DNA of 64,000 nucleotides, from NCBI RefSeq assembly GCF_913064665.1, contig NZ_CAJYBT010000008.1, forward strand, positions 52,541 through 116,540, in the 5' to 3' direction. The DNA is from an uncultured Thioclava sp. GTDB lineage: Bacteria > Pseudomonadota > Alphaproteobacteria > Rhodobacterales > Rhodobacteraceae. The translations under genes were made by a program, and so were the position numbers. Positions within the stretch are counted from its first letter, which is position 1; each line of letters begins with the position of its first letter. Positions 46,801 through 55,982 of the stretch are shown piece after piece. Below the pieces are notes generated by a model. It saw only the letters and a list, made by a program, of their open reading frames with translations, had not been told where the DNA came from and made no database searches.

Positions 46801-47526
46801 ATGACCTATTGTGTCGGCCTGCTTTTGAATGCGGGCATGGTTCTGCTGTCGGATACGCGCACCAATGGTGGGCTTGATAATATTGCGACCTATCGCAAGA
46901 TGTTCACCTTTGAAGACCCCGGTGAGCGGGTGGTCGCGATCATGACGGCGGGCTCGCTGTCGGTGACGCAAACCACGCTGGCGCGGTTGCGCGAAGAAAT
47001 CGACTCTTCGGATGCCACTGGCGAGACCTCGATTATGCTTGCGCCGACGATGCTGAAGGTGGCCGAGATTATCGGCAATACCATGGCTGGCGTGCGCAAG
47101 GATATCGTGAGCCGGATGGAGATGGAGCGAGTCTCGACCTCGGCCTCGATGATCGTTGCGGGCCAGCGCGCGGGCGGCGAGATGCGGATGTTTTTGATCT
47201 ATCCCGAAGGCAATTTCATCGAGGCGACCGAAGACACACCGTTCCTGCAAATTGGCGAGCATAAATACGGCAAGCCTATTCTCGACCGGGTGGTGCGCTC
47301 GGAAACCACGCTTGAGGATGCACAAAAGGCGGTGCTGCTGTCGATGGATTCGACATTGCGGTCAAACCTGTCGGTGGGCATGCCTCTAGATTTGGCAGTG
47401 ATTGCCAACAATGACTGCAAAATCACGATGCAGCGCCGTCTTGAAGCGGGCGATCCCGAATTCGCGCGCATGTCCGAGGCGTGGTCAACTGCGCTGCGCG
47501 ACAGCTTTACGCAGATTCAGCTATAG
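46801..47526 (+). CDS. Anbu: ancestral beta-subunit, proteasome-type protease
   Basis: A 241-residue Ntn-hydrolase of the Anbu (ancestral beta-subunit) family related to HslV and proteasome beta subunits. After removal of Met1 the protein begins Thr-Tyr-Cys-Val-Gly-Leu, the Anbu form of the N-terminal nucleophile. LLSDTRTNGGLDNI gives the Asp of the active site and RKMFTFEDPGERV the Lys. Anbu assembles into open helical rings without a known unfoldase. It closes the four-gene operon with ATP-grasp, alpha-E and transglutaminase, the same set as in other bacteria. The 3' end overlaps the convergent hydrolase by 20 bases. Confidence 0.93.
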   Translation: MTYCVGLLLNAGMVLLSDTRTNGGLDNIATYRKMFTFEDPGERVVAIMTAGSLSVTQTTLARLREEIDSSDATGETSIMLAPTMLKVAEIIGNTMAGVRKDIVSRMEMERVSTSASMIVAGQRAGGEMRMFLIYPEGNFIEATEDTPFLQIGEHKYGKPILDRVVRSETTLEDAQKAVLLSMDSTLRSNLSVGMPLDLAVIANNDCKITMQRRLEAGDPEFARMSEAWSTALRDSFTQIQL

Positions 47527-48481
47527 GTGCCGCTGCCGCGCCTGCCGCGTCAAAAAGCGCCGCGCAGGCATCGTAAAACCGCGCACGCGTGGCGGGCACT
47601 TCCATCATGATCTCGTGCTCGGCGCCGGGCATCACGTCAAACTTGGCGCCCGGCCAGCGGCCCATCCGGTCATGAACTGACGGGGTGTAAACAATTTTTT
47701 CGACCCCTCCCAGCGCGCAATAGCAGGGCAGATCGGGCGAGGGCAGGGCGTTTAGCGCTTCGCATTCCAGAATGCTTTCCGCGACCCAATGGATCGTCGG
47801 GCCGCCCAGCGTCAGCGCAGGCTCTTGGGCCGCTTGGTCCAGAAGCCACGCCCACATCGCAGGATCGCGGGTAAGGCGATTGGCGTTGAAGCTGTCGCGA
47901 TAGACATAGGTCTGCGCGTTCATGCCCGGCGGGAAGCCCTCGGCAAAGGGGGATCCACCGAACAGTTGCGCCAAGATGATGCGGAACGGGTGCAGCATGG
48001 CGTTCACCTTGATGCCCCACATCGGTGCCGAGAACGCGGCGGCGGCAAAAGGGTGGTCCTTGCCCTGTATCGCGCGCAGCCCGATCGCGCCGCCCATCGA
48101 ATGGCCGATGAAAAAGAATGGGCGGGGCAGAGCAAGCTCATGCGCTGCCTTGATCACCGCCTTCAGATCGATTTGATAATCCAGGATGCCCCCGACATGT
48201 CCCTTCATCGGGTCATTGGGCAGCAGACGGTCGGCAAGGCCCTGACCCCGCCAATCCACCGCCAGCATCGCATAGCCGCGCGCAGCCAGTTCCGCCGCTG
48301 CGGGGCCGTATTTCTCGATATATTCGGTGCGACCACATAGCAAAAAGACGGTCCCGCGCGGTTTGGCGGGGCCGGGCCAATGGCCAAATCGGATGCGCAC
48401 ACCGTCATCGGTGTGCAGCCAATAGGCCGCGCCCCCCTCGGGGCCACGTGCGATTGCCTCATTGAGGGGGGCGCGTTCCAT
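47507..48481 (-). CDS. Alpha/beta hydrolase (lysophospholipase-like)
   Basis: A 324-residue serine hydrolase of the PldB/monoacylglycerol lipase type. The nucleophile elbow is GHSMGG near residue 128, and the C-terminal His is in GAEHEIMME near 295. GRTEYIEKYG and DWRGQGLADRL are typical of the PldB group. No signal peptide is seen. The ATG at 48481 overlaps the SCP2 gene's stop by one base (TGATG), so the two are co-translated. Fatty acyl ester substrates are inferred. Confidence 0.9.
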   Translation of the reverse strand: MERAPLNEAIARGPEGGAAYWLHTDDGVRIRFGHWPGPAKPRGTVFLLCGRTEYIEKYGPAAAELAARGYAMLAVDWRGQGLADRLLPNDPMKGHVGGILDYQIDLKAVIKAAHELALPRPFFFIGHSMGGAIGLRAIQGKDHPFAAAAFSAPMWGIKVNAMLHPFRIILAQLFGGSPFAEGFPPGMNAQTYVYRDSFNANRLTRDPAMWAWLLDQAAQEPALTLGGPTIHWVAESILECEALNALPSPDLPCYCALGGVEKIVYTPSVHDRMGRWPGAKFDVMPGAEHEIMMEVPATRARFYDACAALFDAAGAAAAPIAESA

Positions 48482-48768
48482 CAAGCGAGCGCCGCGCCGA
48501 GTTGCATGGCCAGCCCCATCGAGCCGTCCACTTTCAGCTTGCCCGACATGAAGGCTGCCGTCGGGTTTACATCGCCGCCCAGCATTCCCTCAAACGTCTC
48601 GCGATCTGCGATCATCACGACTTCGGCGTCGTCATCGCCTTCGCGCACGCCGTTTTCATCCACGATGATCGAGCCTTCATCCTCGATCACGAATTTCGCA
48701 GTCGACGAAAAACCATCGGGCAGCTTCACTTTCAATGCCTCAACGGCCTTGTTGATAACTTCGCTCAT
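48481..48768 (-). CDS. SCP2 sterol-binding domain-containing protein
   Basis: A 95-residue single-domain SCP2-like lipid-binding protein. The core AKFVIEDEGSIIVDENGV and the conserved end MSGKLKVDGSMGLAMQLG match the fold, which carries fatty acids or sterol-like lipids in a hydrophobic tunnel. Its partner downstream is a lysophospholipase-like hydrolase, consistent with lipid handling. Two adjacent ATGs are possible; the second, at 48768, is spaced better from GGAGG. Confidence 0.9.
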   Translation of the reverse strand: MSEVINKAVEALKVKLPDGFSSTAKFVIEDEGSIIVDENGVREGDDDAEVVMIADRETFEGMLGGDVNPTAAFMSGKLKVDGSMGLAMQLGAALA

Positions 48769-48832
48769 CATCGTCCTCCAGATTTGATCGCCGGGCTCTC
48801 GCATTTTCCAGCATTTGTATTATCTAAGTGTT

Positions 48833-49405
48833 ATGTGGCACGCGATCTACAGATACAAATATGCCGTCACGGCATTTTGCTTGAGCGCTACGCTTGGGGC
48901 AATGGCGGCTTTCCCCGCTAAGGCCGAAACAGCGGGGCTTGATCCCTATTTCAAGGAATTGGCCGATCCAAGTGAGCAAGGATGGTCACGCGCAGAGGCG
49001 GATATCCGCCGGGCGTGGTCGCGCTCTGGCTCGGCGACGATGGATTTGCTGCTCAAACGTGGCGAGTCCGCGCTGGACGAGGGCGATACCGATGCCGCAA
49101 TCGAGCATTTCACCGCCCTGACCGATCACGCGCCCGATTTCGCCGAAGGCTGGAACGGGCGCGCGACCGCCTATTTCATGGCCGGGCTGTACGGCCCTGC
49201 GGCATCCGATATCGCCCATGTTCTCAAACTTGAGCCGCGCCATTGGGGGGCCTTGGCGGGTCTGGGCGCGATGCTCGAAGAAATGGGCGATGAGAAACGC
49301 GCGCTTGAGGCCTATCAGGCCTCTTTCGCCTTGAACCCGCATCAACAGGATGTGAAAGACGCAATTGCGCGTCTGGACAAGGCGCATCGGGGAACGGCGC
49401 TCTAA
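48833..49405 (+). CDS. Secreted tetratricopeptide-repeat protein
   Basis: A 190-residue periplasmic protein with a signal sequence (residues about 8-32, ending PAKAE) and three TPR repeats at residues 70-175. These are seen as GDTDAAIEHFTALTDHAPDFAEGW, then a degenerate unit, then GDEKRALEAYQASFALNPH. TPR proteins act as scaffolds. It is 19 bases upstream of the helicase gene. The ATG at 48833 begins the basic end of the signal peptide; an in-frame TTG six codons earlier is possible. Confidence 0.85.
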   Translation: MWHAIYRYKYAVTAFCLSATLGAMAAFPAKAETAGLDPYFKELADPSEQGWSRAEADIRRAWSRSGSATMDLLLKRGESALDEGDTDAAIEHFTALTDHAPDFAEGWNGRATAYFMAGLYGPAASDIAHVLKLEPRHWGALAGLGAMLEEMGDEKRALEAYQASFALNPHQQDVKDAIARLDKAHRGTAL

Positions 49406-49424
49406 GGCCGACAGGGAAGCTGCA

Positions 49425-52250
49425 ATGCAAACCGGGCGGATCACGGCCGTTCTGGGGCCGACCAATACTGGTAAAACCCATTACGCGATTGAACGGATGC
49501 TGGCGCATCGCACAGGCGTTATCGGCTTGCCGCTGCGTCTGCTGGCGCGCGAGGTCTATGACCGGATCGTGGCGCAGCGCGGGCCGTCCGTGGTGGCGCT
49601 GGTCACCGGCGAAGAGCGAATCGTGCCTGATCGCACGCAATATTGGGTCGCCACGACCGAGGCGATGCCAACCAATATCGGCGCGGATTTTCTGGCGATT
49701 GACGAGATCCAGCTTTGCGGCGATCCCGAGCGGGGCCATGTGTTCACTGACCGGTTGCTCAATGCGCGGGGCCTGCATGAGACGCTATTCTTAGGCTCGG
49801 AAACGATGCGCGGGGCGATTGCGGCGCTTGTGCCCAAGGCGCAGTTTGCCAAGCGCGAGCGGTTTTCCGAGCTGACCTATTCGGGATCGAAAAAGATCTC
49901 GCGGATGAAGCCGCGCTCGGCGATTGTCGGGTTCTCGGTGGAAAATACCTATGCGATGGCGGAACTGATCCGGCGTCAAAAGGGTGGCTGCGCGGTGGTG
50001 ATGGGGGCGCTCAGCCCGCGCACCCGCAACGCGCAGGTCGAGATGTATCAAAACGGCGATGTCGATTATCTGGTGGCCACCGATGCAATCGGGATGGGGC
50101 TGAACCTTGATATCGACCATGTCGCGTTTTCGGCCACGGCGAAATTCGACGGCCGCCGGATGCGGGCGCTGTTTCCCTACGAGCTGGCGCAGATCGCGGG
50201 CCGCGCCGGGCGACACACGACGGATGGCACCTTTGGCGTGACCGGTGAGGCGCGCCCGTTGGATCCTGAAATCGTCGATGCGATTGAAAACCATCGCTTT
50301 GCCCCGTTGCAACGGCTGCAATGGCGCAATTCCCGGCTGGAATTTGGCACGTTGGACCGCCTGATCTCCTCGCTTGAGGCCCGCCCCGAGGGCGAATGGC
50401 TGACCAAGGGACGCGAGGCCGATGATCTGCGCGCGCTCAAGCAGCTTGGCGACGACCCCGAGACCCGCGACCGCATTACCAGCCCGAAAGATGTGCAATT
50501 GCTGTGGGATGTGTGCCGAATTCCCGATTTCCGCTCGATTTCCGAGGCCGAGCATGCGACGCTCTTGACGCGGATTTTTGGCTTTCTGCATTCTGGGCGT
50601 GGAGTGCCATCTGACTGGCTCGCGCGCCAGATCGAGCGGATCGACCGCACGGGGGGCGATATCGACACGCTCTCGCGCAGGCTCGCCTTTATCCGCACCT
50701 GGACCTATGTTGCGCAACGCAAAGGCTGGGTTGATGACGAAAGCCATTGGCGCGAGGCGACTCGCGCTGTAGAAGACCGCCTGTCAGATGCGCTCCACGG
50801 CGCGCTGACCCAACGATTTGTGGATCGGCGCACATCTGTGTTGCTGCGCCGGCTCAAGCAGAAGGAGACCCTCGTGGCCGAGGTGAACGACAAGGGCGAA
50901 GTGACGGTCGAGGGCGAATTCGCCGGCCGTCTTGAAGGGTTCCGGTTCCGTCAGGATGACACCGGATCACCTGATGAGGCTAAAATGCTCGCCCGTGCGG
51001 CCTATGAGGCGCTCGCACCCGAATTCAATCTGCGTGCGGATCGGTTCTACAACGCGCCCGATACCGAGATGGATTTCACCGAGCAGGGGGGCCTGATGTG
51101 GGGCACCACTGCGGTGGGCAAGCTGGTCAAGGGTGGCGATGTGATGCGCCCGAGCGTGCAGGCTTTCGTCGACGAAGAGGCGGGGGCCGATGTGGCCGAA
51201 AAGGTCACGCGTCGCTTGCAGCATTTCATCGACCGCAAGGTGGCCGCCCTGTTCGAGCCGCTTCTCGCGATGAGCCGCGATGAGGCGCTGGCAGGTTTGG
51301 CGCGTGGTTTTGCGTTCCGTCTGGTCGAGGCGCTGGGCATTTTGCCGCGTGAACAGGTCGCAACCGAAGTCAAAGAACTTGATCAAGACTCGCGCGGTGC
51401 CTTGCGCAAGCATGGCGTGCGCTTTGGGCAATACACGATCTTCATGCCCGCGCTGCTGAAACCTGCGCCGACTCGGCTGCGGCTGGTGCTGGCCTCGCTT
51501 TGGGATGGGCGCGACGAGTTTCCCGAAAGCCCGCCTCCCGGTCTGGTCACGATTCCAAATATCGAAGGCTTTGAGCCCGAGGCCTATCGTCTGTCGGGCT
51601 ATCGTCCCGCAGGTGCGCGCGCGATCCGCATCGATATGCTAGAGCGGTTGGCCGATCTGTTGCGCGCCAAGGATAGCCGCGGCGGGTTTGAGGGCAATCC
51701 CGACATGCTGTCGATCACCGGCATGACGCTGGAGCAATTCGCCGATCTGATGGGCGGCTTGGGCTATAAGGCCGAAAAAGGTGAGCGCGCGAAGGTCAAA
51801 CCTGCGGCTTTGGAAAAGGCCGAAGAGGCCGCGAGCGCCGAGGCGTTGAGCGATGAGCTGGCGGTTGAGGCCGAGGCCGAAACCGGTGGCGGCGAGACTG
51901 CCCCCGAGACCCACCCCGAGGCCGAGGCGGCTGCTGAGGCGGGAGGCGACATGATCGCGCCTGCGGATGTGCCCAGCGATGAGCTTGAGGTGTTTTACAC
52001 CTTCACATGGGCGCCACGCCCGCGGGCCAATAACCGTCCGCTGCGCCGCGAAGGTGGGAAATCTGACGCCCCGCGTGGTGAACGCAAAGGGGGCCGTCCG
52101 CAAGGCAAGTCCTTTGACAAAAAGGGCGGCAAGAAGGGTGGCAAACCCGAGCAAGCGCGCAACTTTGAGGCGCGTCCGCCCAAGAAGGACAAGCCGATCG
52201 ACCCGGATAACCCCTTTGCCATCTTGGCCGCTCTCAAGGACAAGAAGTAA
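49425..52250 (+). CDS. Suv3-like DExH helicase
   Basis: A 941-residue superfamily 2 helicase close to mitochondrial Suv3. Walker A is GPTNTGKT at residues 11-18, the DExH-type box is IDEIQ near 91, and GRAGRH motif VI is near 262. The middle and C-terminal parts follow the Suv3 pattern. A low-complexity Glu/Ala region (residues 790-855) and a Lys/Gly-rich basic tail (880-925) are typical of the alphaproteobacterial form and may bind RNA. An S4-domain gene follows 12 bases downstream. The ATG at 49425 is favoured over an upstream extension that overlaps the TPR gene. Confidence 0.92.
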   Translation: MQTGRITAVLGPTNTGKTHYAIERMLAHRTGVIGLPLRLLAREVYDRIVAQRGPSVVALVTGEERIVPDRTQYWVATTEAMPTNIGADFLAIDEIQLCGDPERGHVFTDRLLNARGLHETLFLGSETMRGAIAALVPKAQFAKRERFSELTYSGSKKISRMKPRSAIVGFSVENTYAMAELIRRQKGGCAVVMGALSPRTRNAQVEMYQNGDVDYLVATDAIGMGLNLDIDHVAFSATAKFDGRRMRALFPYELAQIAGRAGRHTTDGTFGVTGEARPLDPEIVDAIENHRFAPLQRLQWRNSRLEFGTLDRLISSLEARPEGEWLTKGREADDLRALKQLGDDPETRDRITSPKDVQLLWDVCRIPDFRSISEAEHATLLTRIFGFLHSGRGVPSDWLARQIERIDRTGGDIDTLSRRLAFIRTWTYVAQRKGWVDDESHWREATRAVEDRLSDALHGALTQRFVDRRTSVLLRRLKQKETLVAEVNDKGEVTVEGEFAGRLEGFRFRQDDTGSPDEAKMLARAAYEALAPEFNLRADRFYNAPDTEMDFTEQGGLMWGTTAVGKLVKGGDVMRPSVQAFVDEEAGADVAEKVTRRLQHFIDRKVAALFEPLLAMSRDEALAGLARGFAFRLVEALGILPREQVATEVKELDQDSRGALRKHGVRFGQYTIFMPALLKPAPTRLRLVLASLWDGRDEFPESPPPGLVTIPNIEGFEPEAYRLSGYRPAGARAIRIDMLERLADLLRAKDSRGGFEGNPDMLSITGMTLEQFADLMGGLGYKAEKGERAKVKPAALEKAEEAASAEALSDELAVEAEAETGGGETAPETHPEAEAAAEAGGDMIAPADVPSDELEVFYTFTWAPRPRANNRPLRREGGKSDAPRGERKGGRPQGKSFDKKGGKKGGKPEQARNFEARPPKKDKPIDPDNPFAILAALKDKK

Positions 52251-52262
52251 GCGCGCGCGGCC

Positions 52263-52541
52263 ATGCCTGACGCCCCCGAGCGCATCCGTCTTGATAAATG
52301 GCTCTGGCACGCGCGGTTTTGTAAAACCCGCGTGCTGGCGCAAGAACTGGTGCAGGGCAAACGGGTGCGGGTGAATGGGGTGCGCGTGGACAAACCGGGC
52401 CGTGCGGTCGGTCCGGGCGATGTGCTGACCTTGCGGATCGGGACAGATGTGCGGCTGGTGCGGGTGTTAGACTGCGGCACAAGGCGCGGCCCCGCCCCCG
52501 AGGCGCAAACGCTGTATGAGTCTCTGGCCCCCGAGGCCTGA
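52263..52541 (+). CDS. S4-domain RNA-binding protein (Hsp15-like)
   Basis: A 92-residue S4 RNA-binding protein. IRLDKWLWHARFCKTRVLAQELVQ and KRVRVNGVRVDKPGRAVGPGDVL are the classic S4/Hsp15 sequence. Hsp15 binds 50S subunits carrying stalled peptidyl-tRNA. It is co-transcribed with the helicase, so both probably act on RNA or ribosomes. Confidence 0.92.
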   Translation: MPDAPERIRLDKWLWHARFCKTRVLAQELVQGKRVRVNGVRVDKPGRAVGPGDVLTLRIGTDVRLVRVLDCGTRRGPAPEAQTLYESLAPEA

Positions 52542-52581
52542 AGCCCGCGCGTCTTGCCGCGGCGAAAACCCGCGTCGCTCT

Positions 52582-52606
52582 CTTGAAACGCGCGCCAAGC
52601 CCCGAT
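52582..52606 (+). promoter_or_regulatory. Possible heat-shock-type promoter and hairpin upstream of fdxA
   Basis: CTTGAA at 52582-52587 is followed after 12 bases by CCCCGAT at 52600-52606, a partial match to the RpoH consensus but with a short spacer. The CCCCGAT is also repeated inverted (ATCGGGG at 52630-52636), bracketing the ribosome site. Confidence 0.3.
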
Positions 52607-52643
52607 AGGACAGGTCAGGAAGCTGTAAAATCGGGGTTTCGCC

Positions 52644-52982
52644 ATGACCTATGTCGTTATCGATAACTGCATCAACTGCAAATATACCGACTGCGTCGAG
52701 GTCTGCCCGGTGGACTGTTTCTACGAGGGCGAGAACACCTTGGTGATCCATCCCGACGAGTGCATCGATTGCGGCGTCTGCGAGCCGGAATGCCCCGCGG
52801 ATGCGATTCGACCCGATACCGAGCCGGGAATGGATAGCTGGGTGGAGTTGAACCGGAAGTATTCGGAACTCTGGCCCGTGATTACGCAAAAGAAAGACGC
52901 AATGCCTGAAGCCGCGAAATACGACGGCGAAACCGGCAAGCTGGATAAGTATTTCTCCGAGGCGCCGGGCGAGGGCGATTGA
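52644..52982 (+). CDS. fdxA: Seven-iron ferredoxin FdxA
   Basis: A 112-residue ferredoxin with a [3Fe-4S] and a [4Fe-4S] cluster. The cysteine pattern is [17 protein letters not shown] at residues about 9-25 and [14 protein letters not shown] at 40-53. The C-terminal 50 residues form the usual helical extension of the FdxA type. It carries electrons in the cytosol. It has its own promoter region and stands before carD. Confidence 0.95.
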   Translation: MTYVVIDNCINCKYTDCVEVCPVDCFYEGENTLVIHPDECIDCGVCEPECPADAIRPDTEPGMDSWVELNRKYSELWPVITQKKDAMPEAAKYDGETGKLDKYFSEAPGEGD

Positions 52983-53316
52983 ACCGTCGACTGATTCTGT
53001 AACAATGCGTTTGCGCAGACCGATTCGGGGCCTGTCATATGACTGTTACGCTACGGCACTTTGGTCTGATTGTGCCTGTAAGCCTTTGAAATCCGGCGAC
53101 TTCACAAAAGCGAGAGCGCATCATGCTTTAAAACGCATGCTTTTCTTGCTATATTAGGTCCAGAAAAGAGCGTCGACCCCAACTTCTACTTCAGCCTGCT
53201 CGCCTGTAGAAGCCGATCTCTCCGTTCAGAAACGTTCACAGGGCCTTTGGCGCTGAGGGCGTGTTATGCTCGCTTGATACCGGGGTTCGAGGCTCGCTGC
53301 AAGGAAGCGAAACCGC
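52983..53316. other. 334-base upstream region of carD
   Basis: No gene is supported. It carries a 10-base palindrome GTCATATGAC (53034-53043), the putative carD promoter at 53127-53155, and an untranslated leader of about 160 bases. Confidence 0.55.
53127..53155 (+). promoter_or_regulatory. Putative carD promoter
   Basis: TTTAAA (53127-53132) and TATATT (53150-53155) are separated by 17 bases, a fair match to the vegetative -35 and a good -10 box, in a locally AT-rich stretch. Confidence 0.45.
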
Positions 53317-53826
53317 ATGACCAAAACCAAAAAGTCTGAATTCCGCCCCGATGATTTCGTCGTATATCCGGCGCATGGGGTGGGCAAAATCATGTCCATC
53401 GAAGAACAGGAAATCGCCGGGCTCAAGCTGGAGCTGTTCGTGATCTCGTTCGAGAAGGACAAGATGACCCTTCGCGTGCCGACCCACAAGGCGACCGAAG
53501 TGGGCATGCGCGGCCTGTCCTCGCCCGATATCGTGACCAAGGCGCTTGAGACCCTCAAAGGCAAAGCCAAGGTCAAGCGCGCGATGTGGTCGCGCCGCGC
53601 TCAGGAATATGAGCAAAAGATCAACTCTGGCGACCTGTTGTCGATTGCCGAAGTGGTCCGCGATTTGCACCGCAGCGACGATCAGCGCGAGCAATCCTAT
53701 TCCGAGCGTCAGCTGTATGAAGCCGCGCTTGAGCGTCTGACTCGCGAAGTTGCGGCTGTTTCGGGCACTGACGAGGTTGGTGCTGCAAGAACTGTCGACG
53801 AGGTGCTGGTCGGCCGCGCCGCCTGA
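53317..53826 (+). CDS. carD: CarD family transcriptional regulator
   Basis: A 169-residue RNA-polymerase-binding regulator. The N-terminal Tudor-like RNAP-interaction domain is at residues 8-65 (FVVYPAHGVGKIMSIEEQEI, then a FEKDKMTLRVP strand). The C-terminal helical DNA-binding domain is at 70-160, including WSRRAQEYEQKINSGD. CarD stabilises open promoter complexes, especially at rRNA-type promoters in alphaproteobacteria. The gene has its own promoter and a strong terminator. Confidence 0.96.
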   Translation: MTKTKKSEFRPDDFVVYPAHGVGKIMSIEEQEIAGLKLELFVISFEKDKMTLRVPTHKATEVGMRGLSSPDIVTKALETLKGKAKVKRAMWSRRAQEYEQKINSGDLLSIAEVVRDLHRSDDQREQSYSERQLYEAALERLTREVAAVSGTDEVGAARTVDEVLVGRAA

Positions 53827-53849
53827 TCTGGGCACATCCTAGAATTTGA

Positions 53850-53882
53850 AAACGCGAGGCTTTCGAGCCTCGCGTTTTTTTT
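53850..53882 (+). terminator. Rho-independent terminator of carD
   Basis: AACGCGAGGCT (53851-53861) pairs perfectly with AGCCTCGCGTT (53866-53876) around a 4-base loop, followed by eight T residues in total. Confidence 0.95.
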
Positions 53883-53958
53883 ATTGTAGCCCGTGCCGCC
53901 ATCGTTTTCGCGCGTCAATCGCATCCCGGTTCAGGGTCTCAAAAGGGGGTGCGCGCCT

Positions 53959-55851
53959 TTAGGCATCCGGCCCCCCCTCAAGCGTGCCCGGCGGCTCTTG
54001 ATCGCTCTCGTCTTTCTTGTCGCGACGGCGATATTGCTCCATCATCGCGGCTTCCAACTCGGCGTTGAGTTCTTTTGTGCGCGCAATATAGGCCGGGTTT
54101 TGCTCGACCGGCACACCGGGTTTCCAGACCTGCGCCAGATCGCGCACAGCCGCGCGGTCAAGCTTGAAGAACAGCTTTTCCAGCGCCGAAGATTCGAATT
54201 CCGACAAGCCGGAATTTTCCAGCACATAGCGACCCGCGCGCAGGCTTGAATCAAACATCTCGCGCACGATGTCATTGGCCCCCGCCTTATAAAGATCAAA
54301 CACATGGGTGCGGTCGCGCGCCCGCGCAACGATGTGCAAATCGGGACGGATACGGCGGGCATAGCGCACCAGTTCTGTCGTCTTGTCCCGCCCATCCAGC
54401 GCCACGACCAACACCCGCGCATCGGCAATCCCGGCAGCGGCCAACAGATCTGGCCGGGTCGGGTCGCCGAAATATCCCTTGAAGCCAAAGGTGCGCATCA
54501 ACTGGATGGTGCGCAGGTCATTGTCGATCACCGTCGTGCTCAAGCCCGACATCGTCACCATCCGGTTGACCACCTGCCCAAAACGGCCCACGCCCGCAAT
54601 AATCACGGGCTGGCGCTCTTCGATGTCGTCTGGATCGGGGCCCTTATCAATGCGGGCAAATTTCGCGATGCGATCGTGCAGGATGAACAAAAGCGGCGTG
54701 ATCAGCATCGAAAGGGCGACCACGACCAGCACCTTCTCAGCCAGCGCATTTGGCAATATCCGCTGCACCACTGCGAAGGAGACAAGCACAAAGCCAAATT
54801 CGCCCGCTTGTGCGAGGCTGAGCGTGAACAGCGAGCGATCGGGCCCGCGCAGTTTGAACAGCAGCGACAGTCCATATAATACGCCCGATTTCAGCGCCAC
54901 GAGCAAGATCACCAAAGCCGCGATATTCCACGGCTGAGCGACGATTACATCGAAATTGATCCCCGCGCCCACGGTGATGAAAAACAGCCCCATCAGCAGG
55001 CCCTTGAACGGCTCGATGTCGCTTTCAAGCTCATGCTTGAACTCGCTATCGGCCAGAACCACGCCTGCCAAAAACGTGCCCAAAGCGGGCGAAAGCCCCA
55101 CGAGGTTCATCAAGCTTGCGATGCCCACGACGATCAAAAGCGCCATCGCGGTGTTGATCTCGCGCAGCTTGGCGGTTTGCACGAACCGGAACAGAGGGCG
55201 GATCAGGTAATGCCCCATCAGAACCGTCAGCACGACAGCGGCTAAGGTGATCAGCGTAACGCCCCAAGCCGGCATCGACTCGATCAGCCGCCCCACGACG
55301 TGATCGCCGTGATCAGCCTTGGCCACCGCGCGCGCGCCCGGCAGTGCCAGCAACGGCATCAGCGCCAGCATCGGGATCACCGCGATATCTTGGGTCAGCA
55401 GCACAGCAAAGGCGGACCGCCCGCCCGCCGTTTGCATCAGGCGCTTTTCATTGAGCGTTTGCAAAACGATTGCGGTCGAACTGAGCGACATCACCATGCC
55501 AAGCGCCAGCGCGACCCGGAAATCCTCGCCCAAGGCCATCACGATCCCGGTGACCAGCACCATCGTGATCGTCACCTGCAAACCGCCCAGCCCGATCAGC
55601 TTGTGGCGCATCGCCCAAAGCGCGCGGGGTTCCAGTTCCAGCCCGATTAGGAATAGCATCATCACAACGCCAAATTCGGCGAAATGCTGCAGGTCGGTCA
55701 TCTCGGTTCCCGACAGCCCCGTGACGGGCCCGATCAAAATTCCCGCCAGCAGGTAGCCCAGCACAGACCCCAAGCCCGCGCGAGTCGCCAGTGGCACCGC
55801 CACGACCATCGCTATCAGATAGAGCGTGGCGTAAAAGAGAAAGCTTTCCAT
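53959..55851 (-). CDS. CPA2-family monovalent cation:proton antiporter with TrkA-N domain
   Basis: A 630-residue KefB/KefC-like antiporter. The N-terminal exchanger domain (residues 1-385) has about twelve helices, with GLSPALGTFLAGVVLADSEF as the ion-site region. A RCK/TrkA-N nucleotide-binding domain follows, with the loop VGRFGQVVNRMV near residue 422. A charged tail (590-630) ends the protein. Kef proteins export K+ and acidify the cell in response to electrophiles, gated by glutathione; a Kef-specific ancillary gene is not adjacent. Sodium versus potassium specificity is unknown. Confidence 0.93.
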   Translation of the reverse strand: MESFLFYATLYLIAMVVAVPLATRAGLGSVLGYLLAGILIGPVTGLSGTEMTDLQHFAEFGVVMMLFLIGLELEPRALWAMRHKLIGLGGLQVTITMVLVTGIVMALGEDFRVALALGMVMSLSSTAIVLQTLNEKRLMQTAGGRSAFAVLLTQDIAVIPMLALMPLLALPGARAVAKADHGDHVVGRLIESMPAWGVTLITLAAVVLTVLMGHYLIRPLFRFVQTAKLREINTAMALLIVVGIASLMNLVGLSPALGTFLAGVVLADSEFKHELESDIEPFKGLLMGLFFITVGAGINFDVIVAQPWNIAALVILLVALKSGVLYGLSLLFKLRGPDRSLFTLSLAQAGEFGFVLVSFAVVQRILPNALAEKVLVVVALSMLITPLLFILHDRIAKFARIDKGPDPDDIEERQPVIIAGVGRFGQVVNRMVTMSGLSTTVIDNDLRTIQLMRTFGFKGYFGDPTRPDLLAAAGIADARVLVVALDGRDKTTELVRYARRIRPDLHIVARARDRTHVFDLYKAGANDIVREMFDSSLRAGRYVLENSGLSEFESSALEKLFFKLDRAAVRDLAQVWKPGVPVEQNPAYIARTKELNAELEAAMMEQYRRRDKKDESDQEPPGTLEGGPDA

Positions 55852-55982
55852 TGGCTTGGCGGTCCTTCATGCGCGCGCGTATGGCGCCCTGTAGGAAGAG
55901 GGATGGGCGGTGTTTGATGCGCGTGCTGCAAGGGTAACTCGCGCATCGACAGGGGCAATAGGCGAAACGGTGTGCGAAGCGA

